DNA from: Marinilabiliaceae bacterium JC017
GTDB taxonomy: Bacteria; Bacteroidota; Bacteroidia; Bacteroidales; Marinilabiliaceae
Assembly: GCA_004296775.1 (NCBI GenBank)
Contig: RHGE01000039.1
Coordinates: 1 to 57,434, forward strand
Direction: 5' to 3'
DNA length: 57,434 nucleotides
Shown: one piece after another, positions 43,752 to 52,508 of the stretch
Position numbering within the stretch: position 1 is the stretch's first letter
Layout: each line of letters begins with the position of its first letter
Position numbers and translations under genes: made by a program
The notes under the pieces: generated by a model
Database searches by the model: none
What the model saw: only the letters and a program-made list of their open reading frames with translations
Told to the model about the DNA's origin: nothing

Positions 43752-45101
43752 ATGCCTAATCCTCAAATACCCCCTGTTCGGTCATCGTATTTATTTCTTG
43801 AAAGTTCCATTGATTGGTTTTCTCAGGTTTTGGAGGTGGCCATTCAACTCTACTTCAACCAGGATTGTCCAGTGAAATCGATTTATGAAATTACACCTCC
43901 CAAAGAAAATGTATGGGATGAGGTAATTTCTGGTGGTACTCTCTCTTTTGATGAGCGCCTGATATTGCTATTAGGCCTCATGCCGCATGTCAGGCCTCAG
44001 ATTCTGGATACCTTTTTTATTCACAATAAAAATTTCGACCGCCCCTTCACTGAATTTGGAGGATGGAAAGGAAACACGCACGGGGGATTTCTTCCTACTG
44101 GTGAGACGGCTGCTTTTATTTTGGCCGGGACAAATCTGGAAAAGAGATTTGACCTGTTAAAGCTTTTTGACCCGGAACATCTGTTTGCCAGGAAAAACAT
44201 CCTGAAAATTGAATCATCGGGTGAAGGTGAGCCTTTTCTAAGTGGGGCTTTGCGTGTGTCGGGCGAATTCCTGACCCGTTTGTGCTCGGGAGAGGAACAT
44301 AAACCCGATTACAGCATCAGTTTCCCGGCCAAGCGGGTAACAACTCCGCTGGATTGGGAAAACCTGGTGCTTTCGCATGAGGTGCTGGAGGATATCGAGG
44401 ATATTAATACCTGGATTCGGGGGCATGGTCAGATCATGGATAATTGGGGGCTAAGGCGTATCATTAAGCCCGGGTACCGCTGTCTGTTTTATGGGCCGCC
44501 GGGAACTGGTAAGACTTTAACTGCAACCCTGCTGGGGAAGCGTAACCAGATGGATGTGTACCGCATTGATTTGTCCATGGTGGTGTCCAAATACATTGGA
44601 GAGACCGAGAAAAACCTGGCCAATGTGTTTGATCAGGCCGAGAATAAGAATTGGATTCTCTTTTTTGATGAAGCGGATGCCTTGTTCGGGAAGCGCACCC
44701 AGGCCGGCAGCTCCAACGACCGTCATGCCAACCAGGAGGTGGCTTACCTGTTGCAGCGCATCGAGGATTTTCCCGGGATCGTGATTCTGGCTACCAACCT
44801 TAAATCTAATATCGATGAGGCGTTTGCCCGTAGGTTTCAGTCGGTTATTTATTTCCCGGTTCCCGATTCAGAATTGCGGCGCGAGTTGTGGAGTAAAATG
44901 CTACCCGGGGAGTGGATTCCCGATGGGCAGGTTGATTTGGGTCAGCTGGCCAGTGAATTTGAGCTATCCGGAGGCGCCATGACTAATGTGGTGCGTTTTT
45001 GTGCGCTGAAGCTGTTGGCCAGGCAGCAGGAGGTCATCAGTATGAACCTGTTGTTGGAAGGCGTGCGTAAGGAGCTTTATAAAGAAGGTAAAATGATATA
45101 A
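43752..45101 (+). CDS. eCIS AAA+ ATPase (Pvc15-like)
   Basis: A 449-residue AAA+ protein started at ATG 43752 (a TTG start nine bases earlier is less likely). The N-terminal ~210 residues are the eCIS-type adaptor domain; the AAA module has Walker A GPPGTGKT (about 247), Walker B LFFDEADALFG (about 301-311), and arginine residues ARRFQ (about 360). Pvc15/Afp15 ATPases are required for loading or assembly of eCIS particles and act on cargo in the cytoplasm. Being after the cargo genes and the methyltransferase, it closes the cluster. Confidence 0.92.
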   Translation: MPNPQIPPVRSSYLFLESSIDWFSQVLEVAIQLYFNQDCPVKSIYEITPPKENVWDEVISGGTLSFDERLILLLGLMPHVRPQILDTFFIHNKNFDRPFTEFGGWKGNTHGGFLPTGETAAFILAGTNLEKRFDLLKLFDPEHLFARKNILKIESSGEGEPFLSGALRVSGEFLTRLCSGEEHKPDYSISFPAKRVTTPLDWENLVLSHEVLEDIEDINTWIRGHGQIMDNWGLRRIIKPGYRCLFYGPPGTGKTLTATLLGKRNQMDVYRIDLSMVVSKYIGETEKNLANVFDQAENKNWILFFDEADALFGKRTQAGSSNDRHANQEVAYLLQRIEDFPGIVILATNLKSNIDEAFARRFQSVIYFPVPDSELRRELWSKMLPGEWIPDGQVDLGQLASEFELSGGAMTNVVRFCALKLLARQQEVISMNLLLEGVRKELYKEGKMI

Positions 45102-45176
45102 GGATTCGATACCAATTGGATTTATCGTATTGCAATGCAAATTATAAATGAGTTTTTTATAGTTTATATTTTTAGG

Positions 45177-47237
45177 ATGAAAAAACTTTTAACCACCTGT
45201 TTCAATAATTGTAGCTTTTCTCTTTTAAGGTTTTTATTAAGAAAGACCATGTGTCTGTTTTTAGCTCTGTTTTTTTTCGGGATAGTGAGTCTCATGGCGC
45301 AGAATCAATCAGGATCTCTGCTTGAAACATTTGATCGATACAGTCCCATTGGCTTTAGAACACAATCGCAGTGGGATACCATCCGAAGTGATTCAAAGGA
45401 TTTGAGAAATGTCGCAAGACTTTATGAGTATCAGCTGGATCAGGGGCCTGTCAATTATCTGATTTACCCTTTTTGGTTGGGCTATGAATACAGAAAGTTG
45501 AGTGGTAAAATCAATTTCAAAGGGATTAATAGAATGGGATATCTTGGATACATTCTGAATCCTGCTAATGGTGAGGCAAAAACAATTTATTCCTGGTTGG
45601 CGGACAATGTCATGGATGATCCTTCCTTTAAGAAAATCCCTGCTGATTTGATTTTGTTCTGCCGGGGAAAGGCTGAGACAGTGGCGTTTTTGCAATCTGA
45701 TTCAGCCCAATATCACTGCATCCGACAGGTTTTTGAGAAACTCAATCGAGAGAGATTCAATTTGAGAAAAGCCGATGGCGTAAATATCTATTTTCCTGAT
45801 TTCACCATTGAGGTAACGGATCAATTCAAACAATTTATTGATTCCATGGCGTCCTTTAATCAAAAGCTTTTTGAACAGGAAGCATTGAAGTATAAGCTAT
45901 CAGTCACCTTACCTAAAGCATATGACGCCATCTCAGCTCAGCTTTCCGGTATGCTTTCCGGTGTGGATGAATTCTATTTTGCCGACTATGATCAGTATGG
46001 ATTAAACGCGGGAAGCGCGGAAATTCCTCCCCTAAGTTTGATTGATTCTTTAACCTTTCAGCAAGCCTATGACCGTTACTTTCCTTTCCATTATCAAACA
46101 CCAACAGATTGGGATGTGATTAGAAGAAAATTTAGTGATGGGGAAGATGAAGTAGCTAATTATCAATCCTCTTTTAAAAATGGAAACCATAAATACATGA
46201 TCTATCCCTATTGGATGGGAACAGCTTATCAGAAAGTCACCGGTCAGCCTGCCGGGAATATTCAGCGGTTGGGGTATATGGGGTATGTATTGAATCCGTT
46301 GACCGGATACCCATATCTCACTAACTCCTGGGAAGATCATAATATTCTGGATGATGATGATTTCAAAGATATTCCGGCTGACCTTTTGGTGTTTTGCCGG
46401 GGGAGTGAAGCAACAGATATTTTCCTGAAATCCGATTCTTCCCAACTATATTGTATTGAAACCCTTTTTGAACAAATGAATAGAAACCGGTATAGTGTGA
46501 AATTAGAGGGTAATCGTGAATTGAGAAATCCGGATGGACTTAATCTTTTTTTTCCTGACTATTCTTTTATAGAAAAGAGGGCACTGGTGCAATTTGTTAA
46601 ATCTATTTCCCTTGTAAATAATAGTTTGTCAGGCAAAAAGGATGGTGGGTACCATTTATATCTCACCTTTCCGGAAAGCGCAAAAAATAAGACACCTTTT
46701 CTCTCTTGTTTGTTGCAATTTGCCGACAGTATTTATTTTGCCGACAATAACCAGTTTGGAATTGATGAAACAAGCATTGAGGTGTTTTCTTCGGCTACTG
46801 ATAGTACTATGCTTCTGCAAAAGATCAGTAACCAATTTCTAATGTACCGGTTTTCATTAAGTAAATACGATGGTAATAAGGCAACTTCCATCGCTGCTAT
46901 TATAGAAAGAGGGAACGTTCACGATGCATGGGAGTATTATTTTTTTGTAATCCTCTTTCTTGTTTTTGTGTTGCTGATTATGCCGGTGGCTTATTTTGTT
47001 TTTTGTCCTTTTCAAATTTTGGTTCAGAAATATTCCATTGGTGTTTTTGTGAGTATATTAATGATCCTTTTTGAAATTGTTATTTTGACACTTTTTATGA
47101 TTGAGGAGATGTCGCAGGAACCGGTTTTCTTTAATACCAGTATTTACAGCAATTTTTATTTACTTCTGCTACCTGTTGTTATGGCGGGTATTTACCCGGT
47201 GCTTAAGTTATTTCAAAGACAGGTTGTTGTCCCTTGA
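45177..47237 (+). CDS. Membrane protein with two degenerate GH18-like repeats
   Basis: A 686-residue protein when started at MKKLLTTCF (upstream ATG at 45135 is also in frame). A signal/anchor helix ends in LMAQ (about 42). Two homologous parts follow (about 48-275 and 285-535), each with IYPFW-x-G, GYLGY-or-MGYVLNP, FCRG-x-A/E, and DG-(V/L)-N-(I/L)-(Y/F)-FPD. The last resembles the GH18 D-G-x-x-x-D-x-E strand but lacks the catalytic Glu (FPD in its place), and each part ends with a V-D-x-x-Y/IYFAD(Y/N)-x-Q-(Y/F)-G strand. Three membrane helices (about 600-680) close the protein. So it is likely an inactive chitinase-like surface or periplasmic anchor. Its link to the eCIS is by position only. 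Confidence 0.55.
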   Translation: MKKLLTTCFNNCSFSLLRFLLRKTMCLFLALFFFGIVSLMAQNQSGSLLETFDRYSPIGFRTQSQWDTIRSDSKDLRNVARLYEYQLDQGPVNYLIYPFWLGYEYRKLSGKINFKGINRMGYLGYILNPANGEAKTIYSWLADNVMDDPSFKKIPADLILFCRGKAETVAFLQSDSAQYHCIRQVFEKLNRERFNLRKADGVNIYFPDFTIEVTDQFKQFIDSMASFNQKLFEQEALKYKLSVTLPKAYDAISAQLSGMLSGVDEFYFADYDQYGLNAGSAEIPPLSLIDSLTFQQAYDRYFPFHYQTPTDWDVIRRKFSDGEDEVANYQSSFKNGNHKYMIYPYWMGTAYQKVTGQPAGNIQRLGYMGYVLNPLTGYPYLTNSWEDHNILDDDDFKDIPADLLVFCRGSEATDIFLKSDSSQLYCIETLFEQMNRNRYSVKLEGNRELRNPDGLNLFFPDYSFIEKRALVQFVKSISLVNNSLSGKKDGGYHLYLTFPESAKNKTPFLSCLLQFADSIYFADNNQFGIDETSIEVFSSATDSTMLLQKISNQFLMYRFSLSKYDGNKATSIAAIIERGNVHDAWEYYFFVILFLVFVLLIMPVAYFVFCPFQILVQKYSIGVFVSILMILFEIVILTLFMIEEMSQEPVFFNTSIYSNFYLLLLPVVMAGIYPVLKLFQRQVVVP

Positions 47238-47377
47238 TGAAGAAAAAGAGATTGTTATAATATCAGGCGCTAAGGGGGTAATTTTTACAAACATGTTGTT
47301 TAAATTGAATGGAAATATATAGAGAGGATAGAGGTCAGAAGTTAGATGGGGGAAATATATGGAAACACTTAGAGATA
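47238..47377. other. Intergenic, no gene seen
   Basis: Short AT-rich region before repeat B copy 2, without signals that I recognise. Confidence 0.4.
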
Positions 47378-47543
47378 AATGGAGATACATTGAAATAGAT
47401 AGAAATATTTTGAAAGAACCTGTACTTTCCAAAGAACAATCTCAACTCCCAATTGATGAAAAATCTCTGCGTCTCAGTGCCTCCGCGGTATATAAAGAAT
47501 ATTGTCTATGCTGTCAAAACCATCAGCTAAAGGCAACACCCCT
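47378..47543 (+). repeat. Dispersed repeat B, copy 2
   Basis: Second copy of the repeat at 457-617 (same order of conserved words). The 74-codon ORF that covers it is not counted as a gene because its frame is not kept in copy 1. Confidence 0.8.
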
Positions 47544-47623
47544 CGAAGAGGCTTTTTTTCAGAGCCCCTCTGTCTTGTCCTGAGTTTTTTTAAAGTCATG
47601 ATAACACAAATCTACAAGTTACG

Positions 47624-47827
47624 AGCTAGGCCATGATGATCCGAAGCGCGTAAGCCAGCCAAATAAGCGGGCCGGCGTGGGCGCGACGAAGATGAATGCG
47701 GGGATTCCGGCATGTGGGCCGGTAAAAATTCATCAAGGAGGTGGGCGTAAGCTTTTATTTGGCTAGACCTTTTTGCTTCGTTTTTGGGGCAGTGCCAAAA
47801 ATGAAGTAGGGTTTGGGACGAAGTCCC
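47624..47827 (+). repeat. Dispersed repeat A, copy 2
   Basis: Direct copy of 48115-48318 and inverted copy of 1-183. It runs from 'ggccatgatgatccgaagcg' to 'gggacgaagtccc'. It is preceded by the word 'tctgtcttgtcctg' (47571), also found after copy 3 (48394). Confidence 0.9.
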
Positions 47828-47839
47828 GATTAAAACACA

Positions 47840-48110
47840 GAGGCACCGAGGCACGGAGTTTTTATAACGAAATTGTATCACAAAGTTCCTCAAAGGATAC
47901 AGAAAGAAACCAAAACCATTCAGTCTCTCGCTAAGTCGCGTAAGTCGCAAAGAATCCCAAAAGATTTTACCGGTCTGGTACCCTCAACCCAGAACTTATT
48001 ATTTGTAACACAGAGACTCTCGGAGAAAATGCGAAGATTCGCAGAGACGTATCTAACCTCCAAAACCATTTATTCTCTCGCAAAGTCACGTAAGCCACAA
48101 AAATCCAAAT
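47840..48110. repeat. Short C/D repeat cluster 1
   Basis: Contains two imperfect copies of repeat D ('tctctcgcYaagtcgcgtaa', at 47924 and 48072) and one of repeat C ('cggagaaaatgcgaag...cgcagag', 48022-48044). The same words recur at 50547-51225. They are non-coding. Confidence 0.7.
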
Positions 48111-48114
48111 GACG

Positions 48115-48318
48115 AGCCAGGTCATGATGATCCGAAGCGCGTAAGCCAGCCAAATAAGCGGGCCGGCGTGGGCGCGACGAAGATGAATGTGGGGATTTCG
48201 GCATGTGGGTCGGTAAAAATTCATCAAGGAGGTGGGCGGAAGCTTTTATTTGGCTAGACCTTTTTGCTTCGTTTTTGGGGCAATGCCAAAAATGAAGTAG
48301 GGTTTGGGACGAAGTCCC
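48115..48318 (+). repeat. Dispersed repeat A, copy 3
   Basis: Nearly identical to copy 2, about 490 bp upstream, in the same orientation, so the segment between them (repeats C/D) could be deleted or amplified by recombination. Confidence 0.9.
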
Positions 48319-48408
48319 AATAAAAAATCATTAAATAGTATAAAATCGAATGAGGTTAATGGTCAATTTTTACTAATTAAATCTGAGTGCTTTTCTGTCT
48401 TGTCCTGG

Positions 48409-49239
48409 TTAGTTTGTTGTATTTCTGTTATTATCAATGTAATTATTAATCAGTTGGTTTAATCCTTCCATTAGTTGTTGCATAACCGGGTGGATTGCAT
48501 CAAGAGTGAGGTGGTTAATTTGGCGAATTGGCAATATACGCGGGGAGGTACCGGTTATAAAAGCGGCCTGGACTTTTTTAATATCGGTTTCTGGCAGGGA
48601 GGTGTAATTGAGGGGAATATTTAGTTTTTTAGTTAGCTCAATAACTTTTTTTCGAATGACGCCATTCAATACCAATTCGTCCGGAGCAGTATATAATTGG
48701 TTATCAATAATAAAAAAGACATTTGAACGACTTCCTTCGGTGATCAGGTTATTGTGATCTACCAATAGGGTTTCATAAACGTGTTGGTTCTCAATGATGT
48801 TATTTGTTGTGCCTCTAAGTTTTGGATTGTAAATTTTGGCAGTAGGATTTGGACGTTCGGCATGAAATAGGTTGCAAACGATTCCTTTTGTATAATCTTC
48901 TGATTTAGGATACTTAGCAGGGACAAAATAAGCGATAAAGTGTTTGGTTGATGTTTTATAAAAGAGGAAGTCCAATTTTATATTGCCATTGGCTATTTGG
49001 TTTTGTTGAATCAGCGTGTTAATTCTTGAAGAAATCTCTTCTAAAGAGAGCCATATTGGTTTGCCTGCTACCTGGAAACTACGTTTTAAACGTTCTAAAT
49101 GATTTTCCAAAAAGAGAGGGACCTGATTTTGAACCCTTATTACTTCATAGATGTCAACTTCGGGGGAAAGATTTTCATTTGCCAGGTCAGAAACAGGTTT
49201 TATATCTGTGTCGAAAATATAGAAAGTGCCGGTTTGCAT
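48409..49239 (-). CDS. Aminotransferase class IV (PabC/IlvE-like)
   Basis: A 276-residue fold-type IV PLP enzyme. Motifs: F-L-E-N-H-L-E-R-L (about 41-49), the lysine of YNPKLRGTTNNIIEN (about 138-152, likely PLP Schiff-base region), ITEGSRSNVFFI (about 170-181), and FITGTSPRILPI (about 232-243). These are shared by aminodeoxychorismate lyase, D-amino-acid and branched-chain aminotransferases. At this length, with this E-G-S-R-S-N motif and no other markers, PabC (4-amino-4-deoxychorismate lyase, folate route) or a D-amino-acid/BCAA enzyme cannot be separated by reading. It is surrounded by repeats. Confidence 0.8.
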   Translation of the reverse strand: MQTGTFYIFDTDIKPVSDLANENLSPEVDIYEVIRVQNQVPLFLENHLERLKRSFQVAGKPIWLSLEEISSRINTLIQQNQIANGNIKLDFLFYKTSTKHFIAYFVPAKYPKSEDYTKGIVCNLFHAERPNPTAKIYNPKLRGTTNNIIENQHVYETLLVDHNNLITEGSRSNVFFIIDNQLYTAPDELVLNGVIRKKVIELTKKLNIPLNYTSLPETDIKKVQAAFITGTSPRILPIRQINHLTLDAIHPVMQQLMEGLNQLINNYIDNNRNTTN

Positions 49240-49291
49240 TTTTTATGTGCAAAAATAATGTCCCGCTGTCTTTTTAAGAAACAAAATCAAG

Positions 49292-49403
49292 TATAATACC
49301 AAACCTATTTCAAAATGACCATGGTATAATGCCGATAGATGATTAAAGACCAATTAAAAACGAAGTGTATTAAGTGGTCATTTTAATCACTAATCGGTAT
49401 AAT
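49292..49403. repeat. MITE-like inverted repeat
   Basis: Left arm 'tataataccaaacctatttcaaaatgacca' (first 20 bases shown only in part) pairs with the reverse complement of 49375-49403 around a ~53-nt centre; the innermost 10 bp (AAAATGACCA/TGGTCATTTT) are perfect. It lies between the aminotransferase and aquaporin genes and holds no ORF. Confidence 0.55.
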
Positions 49404-49447
49404 TTAAATGAAAGCCGAAGGTTATGGTTTTAATAGTAGGAGAGAAG

Positions 49448-49476
49448 TGAGGCTGTAAAACAGGTTTACAGCCTCA
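49448..49476 (-). terminator. Terminator hairpin of the aquaporin gene
   Basis: A perfect 12-bp stem TGAGGCTGTAAA / TTTACAGCCTCA with a 5-nt loop lies 10 bp beyond the aquaporin stop on the minus strand. There is no T run after it, so efficiency is uncertain. Confidence 0.7.
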
Positions 49477-49486
49477 GGTAAATGGA

Positions 49487-50182
49487 TTATTTCGTTGGCT
49501 CACTGGTTGTAGTAAAAACCTTATAGGCTATCCCTGCTAATATGGCACCCGCAATCGGTGCCACCCAGAAAAGCCACAATTGGCCGATGGCCCAATCACC
49601 AACAAACAAAGCCTGACTGGTACTTCGGGCCGGATTGACAGAGGTGTTGGTCACGGGAATACTGATCAGGTGAATCAGTGTGAGTGCCAAACCAATGGCT
49701 AAACCTGCAAATCCTTTAGGTGCTCTGTCGTCTGTGGCGCCAAGAATAATGATCAGAAAGATGAAGGTCATCACAACTTCAGTGACTAAAGCAGCAACTA
49801 ATCCATAGCCGCCAGGGGAGTGATCACCAAAACCATTCGCGGCAAACCCGCCTATTTCACCCCCTGGTTTTCCAGTGACAACCACATATAGAAATGCAGC
49901 AGCAAGTGTTGCTCCTAATAATTGGGCAATGATATAAGGAAGTACATCCTTTTTATCAAATCGACCACCAATCCATAAACCTACGGATACAGCAGGGTTG
50001 AAATGTGCACCGGAGATATGACCAAGGGCATATACCATGGTTAGTACAGTTAATCCAAAAGCGAGGGAAACACCCAGCAGGCCAATTCCTACCCCGGGGA
50101 AAGTGGCTGCCAGTACAGCACTGCCACAGCCGCCTGTCACCAGCCAGAAAGTGCCGATGAATTCGGCGAAAAGCTTTTTCAT
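49487..50182 (-). CDS. aqpZ: Aquaporin Z
   Basis: A 231-residue six-helix membrane channel for water. Both NPA boxes are present: HFNPAVS (Asn62-Ala64) and SVNPARS (Asn183-Arg186, the last Arg being the selectivity-filter arginine). The start [15 protein letters not shown] is normal for AqpZ, as is the overall length. Monocistronic; its promoter should lie at 50183-50420. Confidence 0.95.
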   Translation of the reverse strand: MKKLFAEFIGTFWLVTGGCGSAVLAATFPGVGIGLLGVSLAFGLTVLTMVYALGHISGAHFNPAVSVGLWIGGRFDKKDVLPYIIAQLLGATLAAAFLYVVVTGKPGGEIGGFAANGFGDHSPGGYGLVAALVTEVVMTFIFLIIILGATDDRAPKGFAGLAIGLALTLIHLISIPVTNTSVNPARSTSQALFVGDWAIGQLWLFWVAPIAGAILAGIAYKVFTTTSEPTK

Positions 50183-50546
50183 TTGTTAGATTTTTTGAGT
50201 TAGAAATATATTAGTATGAAACGTCCATATTTGGATAATTATTAAAATACACAGGAAGATGATTATACAATTGTGGTAAGTTCTATCTGACCATAGAAAA
50301 TAAATATAAACAGATGAAAAATTAGTGTTTCCATCAATTTGAGAACTCAAGTTATCTAAATCAATATCAAATTGAAAAGGATGCAGATAAGTCGACTTAA
50401 TCACTAGTTTTAGGAACAAGATAGGGGAATGAATGTTTAATGGCAGGCAGTGATATTTATCTAAAATAGATTATTCGCGTTCAATCTGAAAGGTACTCAA
50501 ATTTGAGTGATAAGTGTCATGTGTTAACTCAGAATCCTAAAATTGT
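50183..50546. other. Intergenic upstream of aqpZ
   Basis: Presumably holds the aqpZ promoter. A 77-codon minus ORF at 50186-50419 is low-complexity and overlaps the leader, and is not called. Confidence 0.4.
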
Positions 50547-51225
50547 AACGCAGAGAACCACGGAGGAAACGCAAAGATCCGCAGAGGCACCTTAAACCAT
50601 GTACCATGAATCCAGAATATTTGGTCTCTCGCCAAGCCGCGTAAGCCGCAAAGAATCCCTAACTTGTAACACAGAGTCTTCAAGTCTTGACAAATTAATA
50701 AAAGGTGCGATAACTCTAAATTGACGCTACCAGTAGCTTTGGTCTCACGCAGATTCCCGCAGATCCAAAGGGATGCAGAGAGGATTGTTCTAAATATCTA
50801 CTAAAAGGAGTCAAATACTCGTAATTCATTTTCTTTTCGCCCGGTCACTCCTTTCCCCTCCTGAAAGAATTAGGAGGGGTGATTTTCATTGAGTAAGCAA
50901 TGAAAATCGGGGTGGTTTGATTGTGATATAACCAGTGAAGATTTAAAAGAGTTATATAGTATATCCACGGAGAAAACGCGAAGATCCGCAGAGAAACCTC
51001 AAACCATGTATCATGAGGACGTTTGGTCTCTCGCCAAGCCGCGTAAGCCGCAAAGAACCCCAATAATTTTACCGGCTCGTAACCCGTAACTCAGAACCCC
51101 TAAAATTGTAACGCAGAGAACCACGGAGAAAACGCGAAGATCTGCAGAGATACCTTAAACCATGTACTTTGAACCCAGAACCTAGAACATTTGGTCTCTC
51201 GCCAAGCCGCAAAGAATCCCAAAGA
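50547..51225. repeat. Short C/D repeat cluster 2 with paired hairpins
   Basis: At least three copies each of repeat C ('gcagagaaccacggagRaaa', at 50547, about 50965 and 51108) and repeat D ('ggtctctcgccaagccgc', at about 50623, 51025 and 51193) alternate. Between them are two good hairpins, CCCCTCCT/AGGAGGGG (50855-50879) and GATTTTCATT/AATGAAAATC (50881-50908). There is no credible gene; the 72-codon ORF at 50845 reads through repeats. Confidence 0.75.
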
Positions 51226-51238
51226 TTTTTATTTTTTT

Positions 51239-51337
51239 AACCGCGAATTATACTAATTAAACGAATTATAAACCACTGCGTGGTTTTAGGAGCTATTCAG
51301 TGAAAAGCAATTCGTATAATTCGGAAAATTCGCGGTT
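51239..51337. repeat. 99-bp MITE-like inverted repeat
   Basis: Ends AACCGCGAATT and AATTCGCGGTT are perfect inverted repeats, and pairing continues imperfectly inward (about 30 bp per arm) to a small AACCAC-tgc-GTGGTT hairpin and a unique centre. No target duplication was identified. It resembles small non-autonomous repeats of Bacteroidota. Confidence 0.7.
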
Positions 51338-51898
51338 GACAAGATGCTTGCAAAGCAAGCTTTATAGGTTTTATACACATATTGGAAATGTCAGTTAATG
51401 CTACTTCTGGTCTCAGGAAGGAATGAAAGCAGTCAAATAAAGGTCTGCTATACCAATTACCCGGAATCAAGATAGAGTCTATACAGAATATTGTCAGGGT
51501 AAAATCGCAAAAATTTATAAATAGTCTGTACTAATTATGCACTAAGTGTGAGTTTAATCTGTATTTATTCCACTTAAGACTGTTTGTTGACCCGGTTCAT
51601 ACCCAGTGAAGACCAGGGGAAAGGTGTTGGTCATAATTTGGTTAACTACCAATGTGGAGAGTTAAAAATGCGATGCCCATGATTTATGGAAGTCATGGAG
51701 GGAAAGTTGTTGGATATCAGGCAGAATAATATCCTGATAGGATTAAAAATGACAAAAAGCTTTCATTGTCAATGGATGTGCATCTATTCAAGTATTCAGG
51801 AGATGAATGTTATTTCAGGCTTTTTGTAAGTTAATCAGGTTGTGGTAATAAAAATCAGGAATAGAAAATCGTCAGATTTTATAATTGGGTCCATGTGG
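51338..51898. other. Intergenic, no gene seen
   Basis: About 560 bp of mixed composition, without a credible ORF, RNA gene or hairpin that I can support. Confidence 0.45.
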
Positions 51899-52409
51899 TT
51901 ATTCCATGTATTTTTGCCATTTAACCAATACATATTTGATTGCTCGTTCCTCTTTTTTCTCCATAAAACCATATTCATAGCAAAACAGATATAGATTGCC
52001 ATTTTGTGCTTTCCAATAATGGGTAAAATATTTTGGGTTGAATCCTTCTTTTAACAGATCGCTTTTACGAACAATAGACTTGCCCGCTTTATTGAAGGTT
52101 TTAAGAATTCTTCGATTGTTTTTTAGTTGATTGTCAATTGCCTTAAATAAGGGTGGTTCTTTTTTCTTGTTCTGTTTATACAATAGTTCGTTAAACTTTT
52201 GTAAGCAATTGAAAAACATCTTCAACTTATCTAATAGATGAAATTGTTAATGGTCTGAAAATGGGAGTAATGTAAGTCAGTCTAATGTCTATTATCTAAA
52301 ATCTAACGATCTATTGTTTATAGTGATAGGAAGATTTACAATAGGGAGAACAGAATTTTTTATCGCTTCTGCTGCTAATTATTTCATTACATTCCGGACA
52401 ACGATTCAT
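51899..52409 (-). pseudogene. Split zinc-ribbon gene (DUF2116-like)
   Basis: On the minus strand a 32-codon ORF (52409-52311) encodes MNRCPECNEIISSRSDKKFC, then SPYCKSSYHYKQ: a CPEC...CSPYC zinc ribbon. Separated by ~85 bp and out of frame, the 108-residue ORF 52225-51899 (NRRILKTFNKAGKSIVRKSDLLKEGFNPKYFTHYW, YLFCYEYGFM) supplies the C-terminal domain. In related Bacteroidota proteins that I recall the two parts are one ~110-150-residue chain. The gap carries 'taatgtctattatctaaaatct', a word also found at ~220. So a short repeat probably split the gene. The C-terminal ORF may still be expressed on its own. Confidence 0.5.
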
Positions 52410-52508
52410 CTCACTAATGGTAGATTAAACGAATAATAGACGTTTAAATATACGGGTAAATTTGAATGTTGGTTTGTTTTTCCGGTAATTGAATTAAAAG
52501 AGTAAATT
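52410..52508. other. Divergent intergenic
   Basis: Spacer between the zinc-ribbon gene and the recombinase; AT-rich with no clear promoter match. Confidence 0.35.

Noticed and set aside
47359-47583. 74-codon ORF in repeat B
   Set aside because: Reading frame is not kept in the other copy at 457-617.
47612-48227. ORFs reading ...GPLIWLAYALRIIM... in repeat A
   Set aside because: These come from a dispersed non-coding repeat and are a common annotation artefact.
50845-51063. 72-codon minus-strand ORF
   Set aside because: Reads through C/D repeats and hairpins.
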